Shown here: one piece after another, positions 7,478 through 14,515 of the stretch
How positions within the stretch are numbered: the stretch's first letter is position 1
Layout: every line of letters begins with the position of its first letter
Assembly (NCBI GenBank): GCA_965116785.1
Contig: OZ220731.1
Coordinates: 1,054,001-1,118,000 of the forward strand
DNA length: 64,000 nt
Origin: Bin87 sp965116785
Lineage (GTDB): Bacteria > Chloroflexota > Dehalococcoidia > Lucifugimonadales > UBA3495
Direction: 5' to 3'
The notes under the pieces: generated by a model
Databases searched by the model: none
Told to the model about the DNA's origin: nothing
What the model saw: only the letters and a program-made list of their open reading frames with translations
Position numbers and translations under genes: made by a program

Positions 7478-8050
7478 ATGACTTCCCCGAACACTCCCAC
7501 CGTGCAATTGGTCGACCCGACGGGATTCGATCCCGGAGAGGAATCTATGGTCATGGCGGCCCGTCCCATTGACCTGCGTGGCGGGCGACTCGGTCTGCTG
7601 GACAATTCCAAGGCCAACGCGGACGCGATCCTCTGGTCCATCGCCAACGCTCTGAACGAAGAGTTTGAGTTTGCTGACATCTTCTACGCGAAGAAGCATA
7701 GCTCGTCGTTGCCGCCCCATCCCGAAGTCCTGGCCGATCTCCACCGCAATGCGGATTTCGTAATCGCCGGTGTCGGGGATTGAGGGGGCTGCTCGTCGGG
7801 CAGTTTGCACGACGGAATTACCTTGGAGCGCCAGGGCATCCCGGCGGCGACCATCATCACCACTGTGTTCGCCAACACCGCCCGCGCGTATACCCGCCTC
7901 ATGGGCGTGCCGAATTTCCCGTATCTCATGTGCGCCCACCCAATCGGCAGAGCCACCGGTGAGGAGTTGCAGTCGCGCGCCCGGCTGCTCACCCCCGCGG
8001 TCCGCCACCTGTTGATCAACGGCGAATTGGCAGCAGGCCAAGCCGGCTGA
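7478..8050 (+). CDS. UGSC-family selenoprotein, UGA (Sec) at codon 102
   Basis: 190 residues if the in-frame TGA at 7781-7783 is read as selenocysteine. The start at 7478 has AAGGAG five bases upstream. Before the TGA the frame encodes a Rossmann-like segment (RLGLLDNSKANADAILW, NADFVIAGVGD). After it the same frame continues GGCSSGSLHDGITLERQGIP and ends at 8050. The motif is therefore GVGD-U-GGC-SSGS, with Sec exactly where the UGSC (seleno)protein family has Sec or Cys. A SECIS-like hairpin starts 9 bases after the codon. U-x-x-C is a redox-active arrangement, as in selenoprotein subunits of amino-acid reductases. The selA/selB/selC/selD genes are not in this window. A simple nonsense mutation is possible but fits the evidence far less well. 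Confidence 0.85.
7793..7815 (+). promoter_or_regulatory. SECIS-like hairpin just downstream of the Sec UGA
   Basis: Bases 7793-7798 pair with 7810-7815 (six pairs, one of them G-U). A G-A mismatch follows (7799/7809), then three further pairs (7800-7802 with 7806-7808) closing a GUU loop at 7803-7805. The loop lies 19 bases after the UGA. Bacterial SECIS elements have their apical loop in this distance range, usually with a G at the start of the loop. The element is inside the coding frame, as bacterial SECIS elements must be. Folding was done by eye. Confidence 0.65.
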
Positions 8051-8067
8051 TCTCGTCGTATCGACCT

Positions 8068-9888
8068 ATGGCTGGAATTGGCGACATTTTCCGCAGGTTT
8101 ACCCGCCGATCCCGGGCGCCGGAGCCAGGGCCGGCCGAGACTTTCGAGGCTGCGCCAGATATAGCACCGCCGGATCCTCCGGATTTGGCGCCCCCCGAAC
8201 CGCTCGCCTGGGAGCACGAAGACGACGCGCCCGAACCTGGTCTCGCACCCCCGCCGGATGATCTCAGGGGCCCTCTGGTGGGTGAGCCGTTATCATCTCA
8301 ACCGGCGTTCGATGATCCGCCGCTCCGCGAATCCGTGGGTTCACCCCCCTTCGAGTCCACCACGAGTGTCCCGGCCGACAACCGTGATGACGGAATGGTG
8401 GGCGTGCTGGATGCGCCATTGGTGGAAGTGCCGGATGACGACGCCCTGGTAGACGACCCCTTGGTGTTGGTCTGCCCGTATTGCGGCGCGGAAGGCCAGA
8501 GGGTCGGTTCTCGGTGCGGCAATGAGCGCTGCAACCGTGTGATCGTGCGGCTGCCGCCCTGGGCCCAGCACCGGCGACACAATTGGTTCATGCGTCGTCT
8601 TTCCTGGCGGCGCATCGCCACGGCGTGCGTTGTCGCGCTCCTGATCGTGTTTGTAATCTGGGTCAACTACCCGTTCGCGCCCGACCCGGTGGTGTTGTTC
8701 AAAAAGACTCAAACCCAGTTGACGATAGATTCCGGGCCTGGTTCCTGGACCGGTGTGGGGAGGGACCTGCGGCACAGCCGTCGGGTCGACATCGGTCCCC
8801 CGCCGCCTTCGGGTCAGATACGCTACTGGAACTTCGAAGTGCCCGGCCAACCCTTGCTGGCGGAACCGGTAGCCCAGGACACACACGTTTACATCGGTTC
8901 CTCAGAGGGGATGTATGCGTTGTCCCACGCGGACCTTTCGTTCATAGAAAAGTGGGAAGGTGAAACGCCGGGGCGCATCACCGCAGGGGCCGCGGTGATC
9001 GGGCTGTATCTGTTCTTTGGGAGCACGGACCACACCGTCAGCTCGTGGAACGCTTTCGACGGGCAGGTACGGTGGAGCTTCCCCGCCGCGGATACGGTCG
9101 AAACCGCTCCCGTGGTTTCGGATGGCATCGTGTACATCAGTTCAGGTGAAAGCTGGATCTACGCCCTGGATGCTCACACCGGAGAGTTGATCTGGAAAAA
9201 GCAACTGGACAGCAATGCCAGCGACGCCGTTACGATTCACGAGGGCAAGCTATTGGTCGGCGACGAGAAGGGCGTGTTCTATATCCTGTCCGCCCGCACC
9301 GGCCAGGAGTGGTTCCGGTTCCGCACACCCCGGGCCATCAGCGGTTCCCCGGTGGTATCCGACGACGGGGAGCGGGCGTATTTCAGCGCGGGCGGGCAGT
9401 TGTACGCGGTCGAGGCAACTCTTCGCGAGATCCCTGGGCTCTACCAGTTCAAACAGATCTGGGCCCAGCTGTGGCTGTGGCAGGTTCCAGGCGTGCCCCG
9501 GCCCAAGGGGCAGCAGGGAGGCTTGTGGCGGTTCACGCCCGAAAACCCGTTGCAAGGTATCAAGAGCAGTCCCGCCTTGGTGGACGACGGCGATGGCGGC
9601 GAGCTATACGTCGGCGGGCACGACAATAACGTCTATGCCCTGGACGCCATCACCGGTGATCTCTTGTGGACCTTCCGCACGGAAGACGCCGTATGGGCGT
9701 CGCCTCTGGTGATCAAGGACGACCTGATCGTCGGCGACGAATCCGGCGCTTTGTATTCGCTGGACCGGCTTACGGGGCGCGAAAACTGGACCATGAACCT
9801 GGGTGCGCCCATCCTGATCCCGCCGATAGTCAGCAACGGACTGATGATTGTGCGTACCGCCGACGGCAACGTGTACGGCATCGAGTAA
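8068..9888 (+). CDS. Membrane-anchored PQQ-type beta-propeller with zinc ribbon
   Basis: 606 residues. Residues 1 to about 130 are acidic and Pro-rich, probably disordered. A four-cysteine zinc ribbon follows (CPYCGAEG...CGNERC, about 135-155). One membrane segment comes next (IATACVVALLIVFVIWV, about 185-205), leaving the C-terminus outside. The remainder is a PQQ-like/BamB-like propeller made of repeats such as VVSDGIVYISSGESWIYALD, AHTGELIWKK, DNNVYALDAITGDLLWTF and GALYSLDRLTGRENW. Such propellers are scaffolds or bind cofactors; no quinoprotein catalytic residues are evident. It starts 17 bases after the selenoprotein gene, so it could share its transcript. Its function is not known. Confidence 0.75.
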   Translation: MAGIGDIFRRFTRRSRAPEPGPAETFEAAPDIAPPDPPDLAPPEPLAWEHEDDAPEPGLAPPPDDLRGPLVGEPLSSQPAFDDPPLRESVGSPPFESTTSVPADNRDDGMVGVLDAPLVEVPDDDALVDDPLVLVCPYCGAEGQRVGSRCGNERCNRVIVRLPPWAQHRRHNWFMRRLSWRRIATACVVALLIVFVIWVNYPFAPDPVVLFKKTQTQLTIDSGPGSWTGVGRDLRHSRRVDIGPPPPSGQIRYWNFEVPGQPLLAEPVAQDTHVYIGSSEGMYALSHADLSFIEKWEGETPGRITAGAAVIGLYLFFGSTDHTVSSWNAFDGQVRWSFPAADTVETAPVVSDGIVYISSGESWIYALDAHTGELIWKKQLDSNASDAVTIHEGKLLVGDEKGVFYILSARTGQEWFRFRTPRAISGSPVVSDDGERAYFSAGGQLYAVEATLREIPGLYQFKQIWAQLWLWQVPGVPRPKGQQGGLWRFTPENPLQGIKSSPALVDDGDGGELYVGGHDNNVYALDAITGDLLWTFRTEDAVWASPLVIKDDLIVGDESGALYSLDRLTGRENWTMNLGAPILIPPIVSNGLMIVRTADGNVYGIE

Positions 9889-9912
9889 AGGGCTTTCGAA
9901 TTGCGTAAAAGC

Positions 9913-9950
9913 AACGCCCCTGGCCTCGAACCGGCCAGGGGCGTTTGTTC
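9913..9950. terminator. Bidirectional terminator
   Basis: A 13-bp perfect stem, 9913-9925 with 9933-9945, followed on the plus strand by a T-rich tail (TTTGTTC) and bounded on the other side by A-rich sequence that gives Ts on the minus strand. It lies between convergent genes and can end both the propeller transcript and the ABC-importer operon. Confidence 0.85.
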
Positions 9951-9970
9951 GCCAGGTCTGTCGCGCAGTC

Positions 9971-10951
9971 CTAATAGAGGTGACACGAAACCCGGTGGCC
10001 CGGCGATACCTCTTTCTCCACCGGCGCCTCTTCCGAGCACTGGGGCATCGCAAACGGGCATCTCGGATGGAACCGGCATCCGCTGGGCGGATTGATCGGC
10101 GACGGGACCTCGCCCTGAAGCACGATGTCCTCGCGGATCAGGTCCGGGTGGGAAGGCAATGCGGCGGAGAACAGCGCCTTGGTGTACGGATGCAGCGCGT
10201 TGTTGTAGAGTTCCTCGGTCTCGGCGAATTCGACGATTTGCCCGAGGTACATCACCGCCGTCTGATGCGCCATGTAGCGCACCGTCGCCAGGTTGTGCGC
10301 GATGAGCAGATAACTGACGTTGTACTGCTCCTGCAGGTCCTTGAGCAGGTTCATCACCTGCGCCCTGATGGACACGTCAAGCGCAGATACCGGCTCGTCC
10401 AAAACGATCAGCTTGGGGTAAGACACCAGCGCGGAAGCGACGGCGATCCTCTGCCTCTGGCCTCCGCTGAACTCGTGGGGATAGTTGTTGGCCTGCTGCG
10501 AGTGCAAACCGACCTGAGCCAACACCTCGGCCACGCGGTCATTTTTCTCCTGTGTGGTTACCGTCCGGTTAACCACCAGCGGTTCAGAGACGATATCCCG
10601 CACCCGCATCCGGGGGCTGAGCGAAGACCAGGGATCCTGGAAGACCGCCTGCACGGTGGTGCGGTATTCCTGGAGCTGGGAGCCCCGGAAAGTATTGATG
10701 TCCGAGCCCTCCAGCAGAATTTCGCCTTCCGTGGGCGTCTCGAGGCGCAGCAGGAGTTTGCTGGTGGTGGTCTTCCCGCAACCCGATTCGCCGACCAGGC
10801 CGAGTGTTTCTCCCTGTTTAATGGTGAAGGAAATCCCGTCCACGGCCTGCACGTAGCCGATGGTCTTCATTAAAATGAGACCCTTGGTGACCGGAAAATA
10901 CTTTTTCAGGCCGGTGACTTCCAGAAGCGTATTGTCAGTAGCGACTGCCAT
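9971..10951 (-). CDS. Peptide ABC transporter ATP-binding protein (OppF/DppF type)
   Basis: 326 residues. Walker A GLVGESGCGKTTTSKLLLRL, Q-loop VFQDPWSSLSPRMRV, signature HEFSGGQRQRIAVASAL and Walker B LIVLDEPVSALDVS are all intact. The C-terminus has the oligopeptide-transporter extension with a Cys pattern (CRFHPRCPFAMPQC...CHLY) that in this family can bind an iron-sulfur cluster. The start at 10951 has GAGGAGG upstream. It is the last gene of the importer operon and would pair with the OppD-type ATPase to power uptake of peptides or similar solutes. The exact substrate cannot be told from sequence. Confidence 0.9.
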   Translation of the reverse strand: MAVATDNTLLEVTGLKKYFPVTKGLILMKTIGYVQAVDGISFTIKQGETLGLVGESGCGKTTTSKLLLRLETPTEGEILLEGSDINTFRGSQLQEYRTTVQAVFQDPWSSLSPRMRVRDIVSEPLVVNRTVTTQEKNDRVAEVLAQVGLHSQQANNYPHEFSGGQRQRIAVASALVSYPKLIVLDEPVSALDVSIRAQVMNLLKDLQEQYNVSYLLIAHNLATVRYMAHQTAVMYLGQIVEFAETEELYNNALHPYTKALFSAALPSHPDLIREDIVLQGEVPSPINPPSGCRFHPRCPFAMPQCSEEAPVEKEVSPGHRVSCHLY

Positions 10952-11002
10952 CGTGGTCGGAGCCTCCTCTTCGGGGAATTACTGATTGCGGTGGCGCGCG
11001 AT

Positions 11003-12046
11003 CTAGCCGGATGTGCCAGTGGGCGCCACGAATTCGGCGATGGGCGTTCCTTCCCAATCCGAGTGGAGCGCCCAACAGTCCGCGTGATGCCCTTCTACCA
11101 GTTGGGATGACGTTGGGTACGACTCCAGGCACCGGTCGGCTACATAGGGACAACGTGGCGCGAAGCGGCAGCCTTCCGGAAGGTTGGACAGCAGCGGCGG
11201 CTGCCCTTCAATCGAGTACAGACGGTCGACGCTTTCCTCCAGCTTGGGCACGGAATTGATGAGGGCCTGCGTGTATGGATGCGCCGGGCGGCTGAAAATG
11301 TCCCGTACTTCACCCTGCTCGATGATCCGGCCGGCGTACATCACCGCCACGCGGTCGCACATGCGAGCCACGACGCCGAAGTCGTGGGTGATAAAGATGA
11401 TTGCCAGTCCGGTTTCGGCCTGAATCTCCTTGAGGAGGCGCAGGTATTGCAGCTGAATGGTCACGTCCAGCGCGGTGGTGGGTTCGTCAGCGATTATGAC
11501 CCCGGGTTCGCATGACATGGCGATGGCGCCCACGACGCGCTGTTTCATGCCGCCAGACATCTGGTGCGGATAGTCGTCCAGCCGGCGTTCCGGCGCGGCG
11601 ACGTTCACCTTCCGCAGCGCGTCAACCGCGCGTCCCAGCATCGAGCTCTTGTTTTCCTTGTGAGCAATGCCAAGAGCCTCACGCAGCTGGTTTCCGATGG
11701 TGAAGACCGGGTTGAGCGAGGTCTGCGGGTCCTGCAGGATCATAGAGATCTGGCGCCCACGAACGTCGCGCATTTCGTCTTCGCTCTTCTGCAAGATGTC
11801 CTCGCCATTGAGGACTATCTCACCTTCAACGATGCGCCCGGCCGGCCTGGGAACCAATCGCAGCAGCGACAACGCCGTCATCGTTTTGCCGCAACCCGAC
11901 TCACCCACGATACCCAGGGTCTCGCCCTTCTTCAGATCGAAGGAAATCCCGTCGACCGCCTTGACGGTGGCCGCCCGCGTGAAGATGTAGGTCTTGAGGT
12001 TGCTGACCTCAAGAATGGTATCGGTGGCAGTTTGCACAGCGGTCAT
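11003..12046 (-). CDS. Peptide ABC transporter ATP-binding protein (OppD/DppD type)
   Basis: 347 residues. Walker A GIVGESGCGKTMTALSLLRL, signature HQMSGGMKQRVVGAIAM and Walker B VIIADEPTTALDVTI are intact. The C-terminal Cys cluster CRFAPRCPYVADRC is typical of OppD/DppD proteins. Ribosome site GGGGA upstream of 12046. It sits 51 bases before the OppF-type gene, so the two ATPases are co-transcribed. An unusually long gap (242 bases) separates it from the permease gene upstream and holds a TATAAT-like box on the minus strand, so the ATPase pair may also have its own promoter. Confidence 0.9.
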   Translation of the reverse strand: MTAVQTATDTILEVSNLKTYIFTRAATVKAVDGISFDLKKGETLGIVGESGCGKTMTALSLLRLVPRPAGRIVEGEIVLNGEDILQKSEDEMRDVRGRQISMILQDPQTSLNPVFTIGNQLREALGIAHKENKSSMLGRAVDALRKVNVAAPERRLDDYPHQMSGGMKQRVVGAIAMSCEPGVIIADEPTTALDVTIQLQYLRLLKEIQAETGLAIIFITHDFGVVARMCDRVAVMYAGRIIEQGEVRDIFSRPAHPYTQALINSVPKLEESVDRLYSIEGQPPLLSNLPEGCRFAPRCPYVADRCLESYPTSSQLVEGHHADCWALHSDWEGTPIAEFVAPTGTSG

Positions 12047-12246
12047 GGCAACGTTCCCCTCTGTATTGGTTTAGTCGACGTGTCGGCCGGTTTCTTGGAG
12101 GTGTGTCGGTGGTGCATTGCGACGCGAGGCGGTCAACTCCAGGGTCGGGCGCAACCCATTCTCGCAGCATGCGGTACCAATGTCGGGTACGCCCGCACTT
12201 TCCACTCAGTGGCTGGATTGTAACAGCAACCGCGAAAGTCGGCGAG

Positions 12247-12252
12247 ATTATA
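12247..12252 (-). promoter_or_regulatory. Possible -10 box of an internal promoter for the two ATPase genes
   Basis: Minus-strand TATAAT in the 242-base gap between the DppC-type permease and the OppD-type ATPase. No good -35 is visible at 17 bases, so this is a tentative call. The size of the gap, unusual inside a transporter operon, is the other hint. Confidence 0.3.
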
Positions 12253-12288
12253 GCGTGTCGGACGCGCGAAATGACTGGCCCCAAACAA

Positions 12289-13386
12289 CTACACGTTCCT
12301 CAGTTTGGGATCAAGGCGGTCGCGCAGCCAGTCACCCAGCAGGTTCATGGATAGCACGGTAAGCACTATGGCCAGGCACGGGAACATGAAGATCCAGTAG
12401 GAGCTCGTGATCACCTCCCGGCCGTCGGCCGCCATCAGTCCCCAAGCGGGATTGGGCCGCGGTATTCCGGCCCCCAGGAAGCTCAGTGTCGCCTCCAGGA
12501 TGATCACATGTCCCACTTCCAGCGTCGCCAGCACGATCACGGTGTTGAAGACGTTGGGGAAGATGTGACGCATCATGATCCTGAGGTTTGATGCTCCGGC
12601 CACCCGGGCCCGATCGATGAAGTCCCGCTCGCGTATCGCCAGCGCTTCCCCTCGGATCACCCGGGCGTACCGGGCCCACAGCAGCAGGGCGATCACGATG
12701 ATCACGGTACTGAACCCGGAGCCAATGGCGACCACCAGCGTGAGCGCCAGCAGGATCGACGGAAACGCCAGTTTGATGTCCACGATGCGCATCAAAACGG
12801 CGTCGAGGAAGCCACCCCGATATGCGGCAACCATGCCCAAACCTGTGCCCAGAATACCGCCCAGCAAGATGGCGAGGACCGAAACGGCCAGGGAGATGCG
12901 GGCGCCGTGCATCATGCGGCTCAGCACATCCCTCCCTTGCTTGTCGGTGCCGAAGGGATACTCCCAGCTGCCCCCTTTTTCGGACCGGATCACGGTTTCA
13001 CCCAGATCGACTTCTCCATTGCCGTTGGCGTCGATCAAGGTAGCAACACCGGAGTCCAGGTTCCGCCGGGCGTTGTTGATGCTGATTTCGTTGGGGTTCT
13101 GGTCGCGAACTCGCTGCACCACGGTCTGACTGGTTTGCCTGTCCTGAACCCAACCCGGCGGTTCCAACGCCCGGTCCAAATCACCTATGGTGCTGTGGTG
13201 GGGAGACAGGACGTCGGCGAAGATTGCCGGAATAACGAGCAGAAATATCAGGATGAAAAACGGAATCACCGGCAATCGGCGAATTTCCCGCCATATCTGG
13301 CCGGCGGATAAACCCCCAGCCCGAGTAGCGACTCCAACCGCTGCGTCGGCAGGTCCGCCCGGCGGCGTGCTTGTTTGAACAGCCAT
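12289..13386 (-). CDS. Peptide ABC transporter permease (DppC type) with EF-hand-like loop
   Basis: 365 residues, longer than usual DppC proteins (about 280-300). After a first membrane segment (IPFFILIFLLVIPAIF, about 41-56) there is an enlarged extracytoplasmic insert of about 80 residues. It ends in the family's usual PFGTDKQGRDVLSRMMHGAR. The insert contains DANGNGEVDLGE (residues 119-130), which matches a canonical 12-residue EF-hand calcium loop at positions 1, 3, 5, 7, 9 and 12. The core carries the permease EAA-type loop (GEALAIRERDFIDRARVAG) and further membrane segments. A strong ribosome site (GGGGGAG) precedes 13386. It forms the transport channel with the DppB-type partner upstream. 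Confidence 0.9.
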   Translation of the reverse strand: MAVQTSTPPGGPADAAVGVATRAGGLSAGQIWREIRRLPVIPFFILIFLLVIPAIFADVLSPHHSTIGDLDRALEPPGWVQDRQTSQTVVQRVRDQNPNEISINNARRNLDSGVATLIDANGNGEVDLGETVIRSEKGGSWEYPFGTDKQGRDVLSRMMHGARISLAVSVLAILLGGILGTGLGMVAAYRGGFLDAVLMRIVDIKLAFPSILLALTLVVAIGSGFSTVIIVIALLLWARYARVIRGEALAIRERDFIDRARVAGASNLRIMMRHIFPNVFNTVIVLATLEVGHVIILEATLSFLGAGIPRPNPAWGLMAADGREVITSSYWIFMFPCLAIVLTVLSMNLLGDWLRDRLDPKLRNV

Positions 13387-13452
13387 CAGTTTTCTCCCCC
13401 AGGAGTTACGCGTATTGATTAACCCGGCGCAGAATCGACGAGTCCTCGCGGA

Positions 13453-14373
13453 TTACTGGTTGTACCGGATCCGCGGGTCGACGTAAGCGTACGTAATGTC
13501 GGTAACGATGTTGATCCCGACGTAGAGCAGGGCGAACAGCATAACCACGGCCTGAACCACGATGTGGTCCTTGGAATTGATGGCTTCAATAACCATCAGA
13601 CCCAGCCCGGGCCAAGCGAACACCGTCTCGATAACCACGGAGCCCGTGATCAGGATGGCGAAGATCAGGCTGAAATAGGTCAGCGGCCCGATCAACGCGT
13701 TCCGGAAGCAGTGCTTCCACACGATCTTCCATTCGGGAATGCCTTTTATCCGGGCGAGTTTCACGTACTCGGTGTCCAGCACATCCAGCATCGAAGATCG
13801 TGTCAACCGCATGATCGCCGCCACGTTGTAGTAGCCCAAAGCGAAACCCGGCAGGATCATGTGTTTGAAGCCTCCACGGCCGGAAGTCGGCAGCCATCCT
13901 AACTGAACAGCGAACAGCCACATCAGTATCAACCCGACGGCGAAGGTGGGGGCGGATTGTCCTAATATGGCAAACATTTTCCCGCCGGCGTCGAACCAGG
14001 AGTCTTTCTTTACCGCCGATAAGACCCCGATGGGAAAAGCGATGATCCCAGTGATAATCAGGGCGAACGCCGACAACTGTATGGTGGCTGGCAGCCGCTC
14101 CGCGATGAGCTCAAGCACCGGACGGTCCCAGCGGAACGAGACCCCCAGGTCACCGGTCAGCAGGCGCCGCATGTAGGTGAAGTACTGGACATGAAGCGGC
14201 TTGTCCAACCCCCAACTCTGGCGCAGCCGTTCGATCTGCTCCTTGCCAGCCTCGTCGTCCAGGATCGCCGCCAATGGGTCTCCCGCCACGCGCGAGAGCG
14301 CGAAGACGATCAGGCTGATGACGAACACCGCCAGGAGTCCCTGCAAGATCCTCAGCACAATGAATCGCTGCAT
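13453..14373 (-). CDS. Peptide ABC transporter permease (DppB type)
   Basis: 306 residues, normal length for the family. An N-terminal membrane segment (FIVLRILQGLLAVFVISLIV) is followed by VAGDPLAAILDDEAGKEQIE, LRQSWGLDKPLHVQYF and GDLGVSF, all typical of DppB/OppB proteins. The EAA loop appears as LTRSSMLDVLDTEYVKLAR with KGIPEWKIVWKHCFRNA. GAGGT lies upstream of the start. A 66-base gap leads to the DppC-type gene. It makes one half of the membrane channel for the solute delivered by the two upstream lipoproteins. Confidence 0.9.
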   Translation of the reverse strand: MQRFIVLRILQGLLAVFVISLIVFALSRVAGDPLAAILDDEAGKEQIERLRQSWGLDKPLHVQYFTYMRRLLTGDLGVSFRWDRPVLELIAERLPATIQLSAFALIITGIIAFPIGVLSAVKKDSWFDAGGKMFAILGQSAPTFAVGLILMWLFAVQLGWLPTSGRGGFKHMILPGFALGYYNVAAIMRLTRSSMLDVLDTEYVKLARIKGIPEWKIVWKHCFRNALIGPLTYFSLIFAILITGSVVIETVFAWPGLGLMVIEAINSKDHIVVQAVVMLFALLYVGINIVTDITYAYVDPRIRYNQ

Positions 14374-14453
14374 GTTACTGACCTCATTTACAAATCTGTC
14401 GGTGGAGAGGTTGGCGCGGATCCGTACGATTCTTCATTGCGGCGCACTGTCTT

Positions 14454-14490
14454 GCCTCTGACGCCGCATCATCCGCGCAGCGTCAGAGGC
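14454..14490 (-). other. Intergenic hairpin after the first binding-protein gene
   Basis: An 11-bp perfect stem (14454-14464 with 14480-14490) between the binding-protein stop and the DppB-type start. There is no T-run on the minus strand, so it is not a classical terminator. It closely resembles the hairpin at 16671-16707, including the TGACGC / GCGTCA inner stem. Such structures often protect the 3' end of binding-protein mRNA and lower expression of downstream permeases (inference). Confidence 0.55.
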
Positions 14491-14515
14491 GGTTGCGGGA
14501 ACAAGCGGGCGTGCT

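Noticed and set aside
7781..7783. TGA taken as a nonsense mutation splitting one gene into a pseudogene
   Set aside because: The frame is intact on both sides, the TGA falls exactly at the Sec/Cys position of a known motif, and a SECIS-like hairpin follows at the proper distance.
9848..10873. 341-codon plus-strand frame
   Set aside because: Antisense to the OppF-type ATPase and running through the terminator.
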